Assembly (NCBI GenBank): GCA_903939355.1
Contig: CAJAHC010000385.1
Location: forward strand, 1-15,195
DNA length: 15,195 nucleotides
Direction: 5' to 3'
Origin: an uncultured Methylococcaceae bacterium
GTDB lineage: Bacteria > Pseudomonadota > Gammaproteobacteria > Methylococcales > Methylomonadaceae
Position numbers and translations under genes: made by a program. Of the stretch, positions 1 through 7,315 are shown piece after piece (position 1 is the stretch's first letter; each line of letters starts with the position of its first letter). The notes beneath the pieces are model-generated. The model ran no database searches and was not told where the DNA came from. It saw only the letters and a program-made list of their open reading frames with translations.

Positions 1-27
1 TCAACTAGTAAATTTTTCATCTTTACA

Positions 28-33
28 TATAAT
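28..33 (+). promoter_or_regulatory. Possible -10 box upstream of the PA3496-like gene
   Basis: A perfect TATAAT hexamer lies 39 bp before the ATG at 73. No good -35 is seen 16-18 bp upstream of it. A TTGACA at 33-38 has no -10 at normal spacing. This is a weak single-box candidate in A+T-rich DNA. Confidence 0.3.
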
Positions 34-72
34 TGACATAGGTTTTTAATATCGTCTTTTGGGAGTATAGCG

Positions 73-312
73 ATGACTAAAGAATCTTTTAAATCAGTCA
101 GTCAACCAAGTTTATTGCAAAAAAATAATACAGATACTGACATGGACACAGATGATGATTTATATGAGGGTGCTGAGTTTGCCTCTCTTACTGAAAGTCT
201 TGAGGAAGAATCCACTAAAAAAAACGCACGTAGAAAAATTGAAATTCATTGGGAAAAAAAACGCCTAAAAGAATTGTTTGATGATATTTCTGACTCAGAA
301 ATTGATTTTTAA
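73..312 (+). CDS. Small acidic PA3496-like protein
   Basis: This 79-residue protein has no signal peptide or membrane segment. An acidic stretch rich in Asp and Glu (about residues 21-48, with a DTDMDTDDD run) is followed by a charged basic/acidic tail. The tail contains RRKIE, then EKKRLKELFDDI (about residues 54-72). This pattern resembles the PA3496 family, small gammaproteobacterial proteins annotated as putative envelope-integrity factors, whose biochemical role is not established. The start is supported by GGGAG at 61-65, seven bases before the ATG. The gene converges on pncC and shares no operon visible here. Family assignment is by remembered pattern, so a generic hypothetical protein remains possible; that it is a real gene is fairly secure. 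Confidence 0.7.
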   Translation: MTKESFKSVSQPSLLQKNNTDTDMDTDDDLYEGAEFASLTESLEEESTKKNARRKIEIHWEKKRLKELFDDISDSEIDF

Positions 313-376
313 TGTGTCGAAATCATGGTTTGATCTTTCATCCTGATTGTACGTAAAAAATTGATTCCCTGTCAGT

Positions 377-856
377 CTATGTCAACATAATTCCTTTAAG
401 TGCAATTTTCACAACTTCTCTTCTGATATCATATCTATTACCCGTTAGTCTGGTTTGTATTATTTTAATATCTTGGTTTTTATAAGCCCATGCTATATAA
501 ACCGTCCCCACCGGTTTTTCATCTGTGCCGCCAGTTGGTCCAGCTATGCCTGTGACTGCAATCGCACAATCAGCATTGCTATTAATTAATGCGCCATCAG
601 CCATTTCAGCTACCGTTTGACTGCTAACAGCACCATAGGTTTCAAGTGTTGTATGTTTTACACCTAACATTTTTATTTTTGATTCATTGCTGTAGGTTAT
701 AAATCCTCGATCATACCAAGCGGAACTGCCAGCAACTTCTGTTATAACTTGAGCAATCCAGCCTCCAGTGCATGACTCAGCAGTCGTAATTATTTTTTTT
801 TGGGATGCCAATAATTGCCCCAGTTGTTGGGATAGCTCGTACAGTTCATAATCCAT
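377..856 (-). CDS. pncC: Nicotinamide-nucleotide amidohydrolase PncC (CinA C-terminal domain type)
   Basis: PncC deamidates nicotinamide mononucleotide to nicotinate mononucleotide in the cytoplasm, recycling NMN released for example by NAD-dependent DNA ligase. The 159-residue product is the length of the stand-alone single-domain form; there is no N-terminal MoCF-like CinA domain. Visible family motifs are TTAESCTGGW (catalytic Ser28), GSSAWYDRGF, TYSNESK, GAVS, VTGIAGPTGG and EKPVGTVY. I chose the ATG at 856 because the protein then begins MDYELYELSQQLGQ, matching the usual N-terminus. An upstream in-frame ATG at 943 would add 29 non-homologous residues overlapping mutS and is rejected. 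The Shine-Dalgarno is weak. The gene is divergent from mutS with a 36-bp gap. In many proteobacteria this gene precedes recA, but here the downstream neighbour is a convergent small gene. Confidence 0.93.
   Translation of the reverse strand: MDYELYELSQQLGQLLASQKKIITTAESCTGGWIAQVITEVAGSSAWYDRGFITYSNESKIKMLGVKHTTLETYGAVSSQTVAEMADGALINSNADCAIAVTGIAGPTGGTDEKPVGTVYIAWAYKNQDIKIIQTRLTGNRYDIRREVVKIALKGIMLT
824..852 (+). promoter_or_regulatory. Predicted mutS promoter (-35 TTGTTG, 17 bp, -10 CATAAT)
   Basis: TTGTTG at 824-829 and CATAAT at 847-852 are separated by 17 bp, predicting a transcript start near 859 and a leader of about 34 bases before the mutS ATG at 893. The whole element lies inside the pncC coding region, just after that gene's start codon. 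The -10 matches consensus at five of six positions and the -35 at three of six. Confidence 0.45.
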
Positions 857-892
857 GATGTGGCTTGTCTCGACTTCAGATAGAATAGAACC

Positions 893-3463
893 ATGATTAT
901 AAAACAAAAAACAGCTGACCAGCACACGCCAATGATGCAGCAATATTTTCGCATCAAAGCAGAATATCCTGACACTCTTTTATTTTATCGAATGGGAGAT
1001 TTTTATGAGCTTTTTTTTGATGATGCAAAAAAAGCCTCTCAATTACTTGATATTACTTTGACCAGTCGCGGTCAGTCATTAGGTCTGCCGATTCCTATGG
1101 CCGGCATTCCCTATCATTCTGCTGAAGGGTATCTTGCTAAATTGTTAAGGCATGGTGAGTCGATTGCAATTTGTGAACAAATAGGCGATCCATCTGCGTC
1201 AAAAGGGCCTGTTGAACGTAAAGTGGTTCGCATTGTTACGCCAGGAACTGTGACTGATGATGCCTTACTTGAAGAGAGAAAAGACAACTTATTGGTTGCA
1301 ATCTGTTTACAAGATAAATTATATGGCATTGCCAGTCTGGATTTAACGAGTGGTCGATTTATTTTGCAGCAGGTAGATGCTGAAGATCAATTGCTCAGTG
1401 AGCTCGGTCGTCTGAATCCATCAGAACTTTTGTTTAGTGAAGACTGGACGTTGCCTTTGAACATACAACAGCGTTCAGGTTTATGTAGAAGACCATCTTG
1501 GCATTTCGACCTAGAGAGTGCTCGGCAACGGCTCTTAACTCAATTCAATACCCTTGATTTAAAAGGTTTTGGTTGTGAAACTTTAACAGTCGCTATAGCA
1601 GCAGCAGGTGCGCTTTTACAATATGTTAAAGATACCCAACAAGCTGCACTGCCCCATATTCAGGGGATAAAAATTGAGGATAGTTTAGACAGTATTTTGT
1701 TGGATACTGCTAGTCGTAGAAACTTGGAGTTGGACTACCATCCATCAGGACATCTTCAATATACGTTGTTTGGGGTATTGGATAAAACTGTTACCGCAAT
1801 GGGTAGTCGATGTTTGAGGCGCTGGATTAATAGGCCTTTACGTGATCATCAAATCCTTAAGAACCGTTATGACTTGATAGATACTCTACTTACAGATAAT
1901 TTATATCAAGAAGTACAAATTCATTTAAGGCTGGTTGGTGATATTGAGAGAATTAGTTCGCGTATCGCATTAAAATCAGCACGCCCACGAGATTTATTAG
2001 TGTTACGCAATACCATGGCAGTTTTACCAGCATTGCAACAAACGCTTGTGGCCAACAAAAACAAAAAACTCTTACAGTTATGTGCCCAAATTGGAGAACA
2101 GCCTGACATATTAAAACTGTTGCAACAAGCCATCATTGATAACCCTCCGGTATTAATACGTGACGGAGGGGTTATTGCCAAAGGTTATAATCAAGATCTG
2201 GATGAGCTACGTTATTTAAGTCAGAATGCTGATCAGTTTTTGATTGACATGGAAAACCGCGAAAAAATAGCGACAGGTATTTCTACACTTAAAGTAAATT
2301 ATAACCGAGTGCATGGCTATTACATTGAAATTTCACATTTCAATGCTGATAAAGTGCCACCACACTATACTCGCAAACAAACATTAAAAGGAGCTGAGCG
2401 CTATATTACAGAGGAGTTGAAGTCTTTTGAGGATAAAGTCCTTAGCGCCAAAGAAAAATCACTAGCTTATGAAAAAGCTTTGTATGAAGAATTACTTAAT
2501 CTTCTGGCAAATGAAATTATTCCCTTGCAAGGATGTGCGTCTGCCTTGGCCGAGCTTGATGTATTGGTTAATTTTGCCGAACGAGCTGATACATTGAACT
2601 TATCTCAACCCTCATTAGTGAATACAGTTGGTATATCAATACAGGGTGGCCGGCATTTAGTCGTTGAAAATGTTTCTGATAATCCTTTTGTTCCAAATGA
2701 TTTGCTTTTATCTAATCAGCGTCGAATGCTGGTGGTTACAGGTCCAAATATGGGGGGGAAGTCAACCTATATGAGGCAAGCAGCGCTTATTGTTATAATT
2801 GCACATATTGGTTGTTATGTGCCGGCAAAAAATCTGACTTGCGGCCCTGTAGACAAAATATTTACCCGAATTGGAGCGTCTGATGATTTATCTAGCGGGC
2901 GCTCAACATTTATGGTCGAAATGACCGAGACGGCGAATATTCTGCACAATGCTACGTCAAAGAGCCTTATTTTAATGGATGAAATAGGGCGAGGCACCAG
3001 CACTTTTGATGGGTTGTCGTTAGCTTGGGCTTGTGCTGATCATTTGGCTAGAGAAACTAAGGCTTTCACGTTATTTGCAACCCATTATTTTGAATTAACG
3101 ACTTTGGCTGAAGAACAAAAAACTATCCATAATGTGCATTTAGATGCAATGGAGTATGGCGACAAGATTGTATTCCTACATAACGTTAAAGAAGGTCCCG
3201 CAAGTCAAAGTTATGGGCTGCAAGTGGCTGCATTGGCTGGTGTCCCAAAAGTGATCATAGAAAAAGCCAAAACAAAATTGAAATATTTAGAAGATCAGGC
3301 CTACAGTGAGCAACAAGTAGCAAAGGGTGTTAATCAGCTTGATTTGTTTTTATCAAATGAGAGCCATCCGGTAATAACGTTACTTGAAGAATTAAAACCT
3401 GACGACCTTAGTCCACGAGAGGCACTTGAGTTACTTTACACTCTTAAAGGTATGGCTGGGTAG
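893..3463 (+). CDS. mutS: DNA mismatch repair protein MutS
   Basis: MutS recognises base mismatches and small loops and, with MutL, starts methyl-directed repair. At 856 residues it is essentially the length of the E. coli protein. The N-terminus carries HTPMMQQY and the mismatch-reading GDFYELF motif (Phe37 and Glu39 being the stacking Phe-x-Glu pair). The connector, lever and clamp domains follow. The ATPase domain has Walker [10 protein letters not shown] (617-625), Walker B with [12 protein letters not shown] (Asp696, Glu697) and FATHYFEL. Near the C-terminus QLDLF (815-819) fits the beta-clamp-binding consensus, and the end ([13 protein letters not shown]) is the usual tetramerisation tail. 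The start at 893 aligns with family N-termini, though the Shine-Dalgarno is weak. Homopolymer runs T8 (1011-1018), A7 (1027-1033) and G7 (2752-2758, inside Walker A) are slippage-prone. The gene appears intact. Confidence 0.98.
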   Translation: MIIKQKTADQHTPMMQQYFRIKAEYPDTLLFYRMGDFYELFFDDAKKASQLLDITLTSRGQSLGLPIPMAGIPYHSAEGYLAKLLRHGESIAICEQIGDPSASKGPVERKVVRIVTPGTVTDDALLEERKDNLLVAICLQDKLYGIASLDLTSGRFILQQVDAEDQLLSELGRLNPSELLFSEDWTLPLNIQQRSGLCRRPSWHFDLESARQRLLTQFNTLDLKGFGCETLTVAIAAAGALLQYVKDTQQAALPHIQGIKIEDSLDSILLDTASRRNLELDYHPSGHLQYTLFGVLDKTVTAMGSRCLRRWINRPLRDHQILKNRYDLIDTLLTDNLYQEVQIHLRLVGDIERISSRIALKSARPRDLLVLRNTMAVLPALQQTLVANKNKKLLQLCAQIGEQPDILKLLQQAIIDNPPVLIRDGGVIAKGYNQDLDELRYLSQNADQFLIDMENREKIATGISTLKVNYNRVHGYYIEISHFNADKVPPHYTRKQTLKGAERYITEELKSFEDKVLSAKEKSLAYEKALYEELLNLLANEIIPLQGCASALAELDVLVNFAERADTLNLSQPSLVNTVGISIQGGRHLVVENVSDNPFVPNDLLLSNQRRMLVVTGPNMGGKSTYMRQAALIVIIAHIGCYVPAKNLTCGPVDKIFTRIGASDDLSSGRSTFMVEMTETANILHNATSKSLILMDEIGRGTSTFDGLSLAWACADHLARETKAFTLFATHYFELTTLAEEQKTIHNVHLDAMEYGDKIVFLHNVKEGPASQSYGLQVAALAGVPKVIIEKAKTKLKYLEDQAYSEQQVAKGVNQLDLFLSNESHPVITLLEELKPDDLSPREALELLYTLKGMAG
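896..901 (-). promoter_or_regulatory. Predicted pncC -10 box (TATAAT on the minus strand)
   Basis: A perfect TATAAT on the minus strand lies 39 bp upstream of the pncC ATG (856), inside the first codons of mutS. It predicts a transcript start near 889 and a leader of about 32 bases. No good -35 is found at 15-18 bp spacing, so this rests on one box. Confidence 0.35.
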
Positions 3464-3474
3464 GATACCCATTC

Positions 3475-3511
3475 TATAACCTATAGTTATACCTTGTAGG
3501 TTAGGGTTTTT
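3475..3511 (+). terminator. Weak hairpin plus T-run after mutS
   Basis: TAACCTA (3477-3483) and TAGGTTA (3497-3503) can pair, with wobble pairs continuing the stem inward. The stem is followed after three G by TTTTT (3507-3511). An alternative hairpin, TATAAC/GTTATA with a five-base loop (3475-3491), overlaps it. The low G+C of the stem makes this a weak candidate terminator for mutS. Confidence 0.35.
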
Positions 3512-3531
3512 AGTGAATTATAGTAAGTACA

Positions 3532-3561
3532 TTGTTAATCTGTCAGATTTTCTTTTATACT
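3532..3561 (+). promoter_or_regulatory. Predicted promoter of the mtdB pair (TTGTTA, 17-18 bp, TTATACT)
   Basis: TTGTTA at 3532-3537 and TTATAC at 3555-3560 (or TATACT one base later) are spaced 17 or 18 bp, giving a predicted start near 3567 and a short leader containing the AAGGAG ribosome site of the first mtdB. It looks like a sigma70 promoter. No obvious operator repeat flanks it. Confidence 0.5.
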
Positions 3562-3589
3562 TGGCGGTTAAATACATCAAGGAGCTATC

Positions 3590-4498
3590 ATGGAAAAACC
3601 ATTCATTTTACACATGCTAACCACAGCTAAAAACTTAAGTCCTTTTGACGTCAATATGGCTTTGGATGCCGGTTGGGTTTCGGCACTTCCTTATACCAAT
3701 GTTGAGGCCAGTGAGGTACAAGGTTTGGTGCAGGATGCAATTTTTTCTCGTAGCACAAAAAATCTAAAACGGACTGGTATTTTTATTGGTGGACGAGATA
3801 CCAAGCAAGCAATGGATATGTTAAATTCGGCCAAACGTTCAATGGTTCCACCTTTTGAGGTTTCCGTTTTTGCTGATCCGAGCGGTGCTTTTACTACTGC
3901 AGCTGGCATGGTTGCAGCTGTTGAGCATGAATTAATTACTAAGTTTAATACCACTTTGGCTGGCAAAAACATTCTTGCTTTGGGTGGAACTGGTCCGGTA
4001 GGTCAAGCAGCTGCAGTTATCTCCGCACAAGCGGGTGCAAACGTTAGAATTATTGGCAGGCAACTGGAAAAAGCTCAACATATTGCTGATATGTGTAGCA
4101 ATGAATTTGGGGACGGTAAAATTACCATAACTGCTGGTGCAGATGCTGATAAAGCTGAATACATTAAAACAGCTGATATAGTTTTCGCAACTGGCGCCGC
4201 CGGCATTGAGTTATTAAGTGCTGCACTTATTGCACTTGCGCCCCAACTTAAAGTAGCGGCAGATGTTAATGCAGTACCGCCTGCAGGTATTGCCGGTGTT
4301 GATGCCTTTCATAATGGCACACCTATTGAAGGCTCAAAAAGTGGTGCAGTGGGTATTGGCGCTTTGGCTATTGGAAATATTAAGTATCAGGCTCAAAATC
4401 GGTTATTGAAAAAAATGATTAGTAGTGAAAAACCAGTCTATTTACATTTTGAACATGCCTTTGAAGTGGCCAGAGATTATATTAAATCAAATATCTAA
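3590..4498 (+). CDS. MtdB-type methylene-tetrahydromethanopterin dehydrogenase, copy 1 (GR loop)
   Basis: The predicted reaction is oxidation of methylene-H4MPT to methenyl-H4MPT with NAD(P)+ in the cytoplasmic formaldehyde-oxidation pathway. The 302-residue protein has the MtdA/MtdB N-terminal domain (ILHML, SPFDVNMALDAG, PYTNV, IFSRS, RTGIFIGGRD) and the VPPFEVSVFADPSGAFTTAA block (86-105). A Rossmann domain with GGTGPVG (132-138) follows, then NAVPPAGI and IGALAIGNIKYQ (Lys265). It is nearer to MtdB than to MtdA overall. However, the end of the second Rossmann strand reads IIGRQLEKAQ (Gly156, Arg157), close to the GRKLDKAQ of NADP-specific MtdA. I infer an NADP+ preference. AAGGAG at 3579-3584 sets the start. 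It lies 46 bp before a second paralogue and probably shares its mRNA. A gene symbol is withheld because which copy is the canonical mtdB is uncertain. Confidence 0.88.
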   Translation: MEKPFILHMLTTAKNLSPFDVNMALDAGWVSALPYTNVEASEVQGLVQDAIFSRSTKNLKRTGIFIGGRDTKQAMDMLNSAKRSMVPPFEVSVFADPSGAFTTAAGMVAAVEHELITKFNTTLAGKNILALGGTGPVGQAAAVISAQAGANVRIIGRQLEKAQHIADMCSNEFGDGKITITAGADADKAEYIKTADIVFATGAAGIELLSAALIALAPQLKVAADVNAVPPAGIAGVDAFHNGTPIEGSKSGAVGIGALAIGNIKYQAQNRLLKKMISSEKPVYLHFEHAFEVARDYIKSNI

Positions 4499-4544
4499 AA
4501 CTTGTTTTAAGTTTATACTGTATTTTTAACCTAAAGGATCTCTA

Positions 4545-5456
4545 ATGGAGAAGCGTAGCATTCTGCACATGCTCGACCCCATGTCCACTAATAGTCCATT
4601 CGATGTAAATATGGCTATGGATGCTGGATTTGATGTTCTCATGCCTTACAGCAATGTTAAATTGGACAGTGTTAACAGACTGACTCAAGATGTAATTTTT
4701 TCCAGATCTCCGGCAGGTATTAAGCGCACAGGAATGTTTATTGGTGGACGTGATTTAGGTTTGGCTGTTGATATGTTGGATGCTTGTCGGCAGGCCATGG
4801 TACCACCATTCGAGGTCTCTGTTTTTGCTGATCCAAGTGGCGCCTTTACAACTGCAGCATCACTTGTTGCTTGCGTAGAAAAAGAGCTTAAAACAAAACA
4901 CGGTAAAGAACTAAAAGACTGTAAAGCATTGGTTTTTGGTGGCACAGGGCCTGTTGGAATCGCTACAGGAATCATTGCCTCATTGGCAGGTGCTGACACA
5001 TTTTTAGTTGATCATTTATCTAGTGAAGCTGCAGCAGAGGTCGCTAAAACCTATAATCGACGTTTTGGGTGTGCGCTTAATGGTGTATGCGCCAATACTG
5101 ATAATGATAAAATCAACTTGGTTGCTACTGCGGATATTATTTTTAGTGCTGCCAAGGCAGGTGTGCAAGTGTTAAATTCGTTTGTTCTTAAAGATGCTAG
5201 GCAGTTAAAAGTAGCTGGTGATATTAATGCTGTACCTCCAATGGGAATAGAAGGTATTAAGCGAAGTGATTTAGGCGTATCATTAGCCCATGCAATTCAT
5301 TCCAAAGGCGCTGTTGGTGTAGGGGCATTGGCAGTTGGTAATGTTAAATATCAACTTCAACATAACATGTTAAAATCAATGCTTGAAACCCAAACCCCAT
5401 TATTTCTCGATTTTAGAGCCGCATTTACTAAAGCGAGGGAAATAGTACAAATTTGA
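4545..5456 (+). CDS. mtdB: MtdB-type methylene-tetrahydromethanopterin dehydrogenase, copy 2 (VDH loop)
   Basis: This second paralogue of 303 residues is roughly half identical by eye to the upstream gene. Its N-terminus (RSILHML, SPFDVNMAMDAGF, TQDVIFSRSP, RTGMFIGGRD) and C-terminus (VGALAVGNVKYQ, LDFRAAF) follow Methylorubrum MtdB more closely than copy 1 does. GGTGPVG is at 132-138 and Lys268 falls in the NVKYQ motif. At the end of the second Rossmann strand it has Asp156-His157 (LVDHLSSE), where copy 1 has Gly-Arg and Methylorubrum MtdB has Gly-His. An acidic residue there usually favours NAD+ over NADP+, so I infer NAD+ preference. AAAGGA at 4533-4538, six bases before the ATG, supports the start. 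A TATACT at 4514-4519 lies in the gap but has no good -35, so cotranscription with copy 1 is likelier. No frame or catalytic defect is visible. Confidence 0.9.
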   Translation: MEKRSILHMLDPMSTNSPFDVNMAMDAGFDVLMPYSNVKLDSVNRLTQDVIFSRSPAGIKRTGMFIGGRDLGLAVDMLDACRQAMVPPFEVSVFADPSGAFTTAASLVACVEKELKTKHGKELKDCKALVFGGTGPVGIATGIIASLAGADTFLVDHLSSEAAAEVAKTYNRRFGCALNGVCANTDNDKINLVATADIIFSAAKAGVQVLNSFVLKDARQLKVAGDINAVPPMGIEGIKRSDLGVSLAHAIHSKGAVGVGALAVGNVKYQLQHNMLKSMLETQTPLFLDFRAAFTKAREIVQI

Positions 5457-5472
5457 CAAGATTGCCAATTAT

Positions 5473-5500
5473 ATAAAGTATCATTTTGCGCACTTTATTT
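5473..5500 (+). terminator. Weak A+T-rich hairpin after the mtdB pair
   Basis: ATAAAGT (5473-5479) and ACTTTAT (5492-5498) form a perfect 7-bp inverted repeat with a 12-base loop, followed by a T-rich stretch. With so few G:C pairs it would be a poor terminator, but it is the only dyad found between mtdB copy 2 and the phosphoesterase. Confidence 0.3.
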
Positions 5501-5598
5501 GTTTGTGTGGGCAAATAGAAATTTATGTTATCTTCATTAATTATGCATATTGTCTGGTTGTTGAGTTTCGAATCAAAATAAAAAGAAAAGAAGATGCG

Positions 5599-6273
5599 AT
5601 GAGTCAACATGAAAGAATATTATTTGCTGGCGATCCTCATGGTAACTTTAAACCATTAATAGCTGCTGTTCATCAATATCATCCCCAAGCAGTTGTTTTG
5701 TTGGGTGATTATGATCTGGATATGCCTTTAGATGTTTGTTTACAAGAAATTGCTGATTTAACTGAAGTTTGGTGGATTGCAGGAAACCATGATTTTGAAA
5801 CACCAGTAAAGTATAGTAATTTATTTAATTCAGCTTACTCAGATAGAAATTTACATTTAAAAGTTACTGAAATTGCAGGGTTAAGAGTTGTAGGTTTGAG
5901 TGGGGTTTTTTTAGGTAGAGTTTGGTATCCGCCTCAAAAACCAAAATGGTTAGGTAAATATCATTACTTAGACAGCCAGCTACCAAATGTTTTGGATGCC
6001 GATATGCCTTTGAAATATAAATCTGCAATTTGGCATGACGAATTTGAATCATTAAAAAATTTAAGAGCTGACATTTTAGTCTCTCATGAAGCGCCTGGAT
6101 CCCATAGGCATGGTTTTAAAGTAATCGGAGAATTAGCTCATGCCATGGGTGTAAAAACTATTTTTCATGGACATCTTCATGAAAATTATGTCGGTATTAT
6201 CAAAAACAATATTAAAGTATTTGGTGTCGCTGATGCTGCTGTTAGCGATCTGCAGGGTAACAAGTTAACTTGA
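5599..6273 (+). CDS. Calcineurin-like metallophosphoesterase
   Basis: This is a soluble protein of 224 residues with the dimetal phosphoesterase motifs in order: GDPHGN (about residues 11-16), GDYD, GNHD, then SHEAPG and GHLH near the C-terminus. These residues bind two metal ions and hydrolyse phosphomono- or phosphodiesters. The substrate cannot be told from sequence. I start at the ATG at 5599, where the protein begins MSQHERILFAGD, directly before the first catalytic strand; a purine-rich AGAAAAGAAG precedes it. An in-frame ATG at 5503 would add 32 residues without family character and lies among intergenic hairpins. The gene stands alone between mtdB and the ccm operon, 142 bp after one and 122 bp before the other. 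There is no signal peptide, so it is likely cytoplasmic. Confidence 0.85.
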   Translation: MSQHERILFAGDPHGNFKPLIAAVHQYHPQAVVLLGDYDLDMPLDVCLQEIADLTEVWWIAGNHDFETPVKYSNLFNSAYSDRNLHLKVTEIAGLRVVGLSGVFLGRVWYPPQKPKWLGKYHYLDSQLPNVLDADMPLKYKSAIWHDEFESLKNLRADILVSHEAPGSHRHGFKVIGELAHAMGVKTIFHGHLHENYVGIIKNNIKVFGVADAAVSDLQGNKLT

Positions 6274-6307
6274 TGCTTTAACAGTTAACGTTGGTAACCT
6301 AGTTAAT
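6256..6307. repeat. Cluster of GTTAAC-type motifs between the phosphoesterase and ccmC
   Basis: AGTTAAC occurs at 6263-6269 and 6283-6289 and AGTTAAT at 6301-6307, with GGTAAC at 6256-6261 and 6293-6298. The first lies in a perfect 12-bp palindrome (CAAGTTAACTTG, 6261-6272) overlapping the phosphoesterase stop codon. Because GTTAAC is self-complementary, the copies can also pair as an RNA hairpin. This could be a binding-site cluster or chance in A+T-rich DNA. Confidence 0.3.
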
Positions 6308-6344
6308 TTATTTCCGACAACCTGTTATTTAATCGCTAAGTACT

Positions 6345-6377
6345 AAAAGAGATGTCTTTTCACTATCAAATTATACT
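6345..6377 (+). promoter_or_regulatory. Possible ccm operon promoter with a dyad beside the -10
   Basis: TATACT at 6372-6377 is a -10 candidate 18 bp before the ccmC ATG. Upstream, AAAAGA-GATG-TCTTTT (6345-6360) is a perfect 6-bp inverted repeat that would cover the -35 position. No good -35 hexamer is seen, so an activator or repressor at the dyad is conceivable. The predicted leader would be only about 12 bases. Confidence 0.3.
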
Positions 6378-6395
6378 TACCTTCCCTTATTTTAT

Positions 6396-7157
6396 ATGTT
6401 TTTAGTTCCAAATTCGGTAGTTACATTCTTTCATCGCATGGCTTCACCACCATATTTTTATGAATTTACAGAACGATTAATGCCTTGGTTGGTAGGTGTG
6501 TTTGCATTATTAACTGCTGCTGGACTTTATGGTGGCTTATATTTGGCGCCTGCGGATTATCAACAAGGTGACAGTTATCGGATTATTTATATTCATGTCC
6601 CTAGTGCCTGGATGTCATTGTTTATTTACGTGGTTATGGCAATTTCCGGTGCAATTGGTTTAATTTGGCGAATTAAACTGGCTGAAATTGTTGCTATTAG
6701 TAGTGCGCCCATCGGCGCCAGCTTTACTTTTATTGCTTTAGTTACTGGCTCTTTATGGGGAAAACCCATGTGGGGAACTTGGTGGGTATGGGATGCACGC
6801 TTAACATCTGAATTGATATTATTGTTTTTGTATTTGGGCGTAATTGGCTTATATGGTGCGATTGATGATAAACGTGTAGCTTCAAAAGCGATCGCCATAT
6901 TGGCTTTGGTGGGAGTTGTTAATATTCCGATTATCCATTATTCAGTCGAATGGTGGAATACTTTACACCAAGGGCCTACAGTGACAAAAATGGATAAGCC
7001 ATCTATCCATGTCAGCATGCTCATTCCACTTTTGCTAATGGCGTTATCATTTAAGTTTTTTTATTTAATTGCTTTGCTACAGCGGGCACGTATTGAGCTT
7101 TTAAGACGTGAGCGTAATTCGCAATGGGTCAAAACAATGTTACTAGAGAGCAAGTGA
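6396..7157 (+). CDS. ccmC: Haem handling protein CcmC
   Basis: CcmC is the inner-membrane component of cytochrome c maturation System I that loads haem onto the chaperone CcmE. The 253-residue protein has about six membrane segments. Diagnostic features are APADYQQGDSYRIIYIHVP (His ligand in YIHVP), the tryptophan-rich WWVWDARLTSELILLFLY and IIHYSVEWWNTLHQG (second His ligand), all nearly identical to E. coli. The ATG at 6396 has no Shine-Dalgarno. It is preferred over the ATG at 6438 because the residues FHRMASPP before the second ATG align with LHQLAIPP in E. coli. It opens the ccm cluster; ccmA and ccmB, which usually lie immediately upstream, are not here. The stop overlaps the ccmD start by one base (TGATG). 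Confidence 0.97.
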   Translation: MFLVPNSVVTFFHRMASPPYFYEFTERLMPWLVGVFALLTAAGLYGGLYLAPADYQQGDSYRIIYIHVPSAWMSLFIYVVMAISGAIGLIWRIKLAEIVAISSAPIGASFTFIALVTGSLWGKPMWGTWWVWDARLTSELILLFLYLGVIGLYGAIDDKRVASKAIAILALVGVVNIPIIHYSVEWWNTLHQGPTVTKMDKPSIHVSMLIPLLLMALSFKFFYLIALLQRARIELLRRERNSQWVKTMLLESK

Positions 7158-7309
7158 TGAGCATTCAAGAATTCTTTTCTATGGGTGGTTATGCTTTTTA
7201 TGTCTGGACCTCATATGGTCTTACTTTGTTGGTTTTACTCGCTAATATCATTATTCCTGTTTCACAACGAAAACATTTTTTTCGACAAAGTTTAAAGCGA
7301 AAACGGTAA
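7157..7309 (+). CDS. ccmD: Cytochrome c maturation protein CcmD
   Basis: CcmD is a 50-residue single-pass membrane protein that helps release holo-CcmE from the CcmABC complex. It has a short N-terminus (MSIQEFFSMGGYAFYVWTSY), one hydrophobic helix (about residues 18-35) and a basic tail ending KRKR, the usual CcmD design. The start is the ATG at 7157, overlapping the ccmC stop by one base, which implies translational coupling. An in-frame ATG at 7124 inside ccmC would give an extra, uncharacteristic N-terminus. The sequence of this family is poorly conserved, so identification rests on size, topology and position between ccmC and ccmE. Confidence 0.9.
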   Translation: MSIQEFFSMGGYAFYVWTSYGLTLLVLLANIIIPVSQRKHFFRQSLKRKR

Positions 7310-7315
7310 GCAATT

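Noticed and set aside
33..52. TTGACA (33-38) with TAATAT (47-52) as a promoter for the first gene
   Set aside because: The spacer is only 8 bp, too short for a sigma70 promoter.
857..943. Upstream extension of pncC to the ATG at 943
   Set aside because: The added 29 residues are unlike the family and would overlap the mutS start; the ATG at 856 gives the standard PncC N-terminus.
5453..5484. TTGACA overlapping the mtdB copy 2 stop as a promoter for the phosphoesterase
   Set aside because: No good -10 is found at 16-18 bp; the nearest TATAAA is at 13 bp and TATCAT at 20 bp.
5503..5598. Upstream extension of the metallophosphoesterase to the ATG at 5503
   Set aside because: The extra residues have no family character and no ribosome site; the first catalytic strand directly follows the ATG at 5599.
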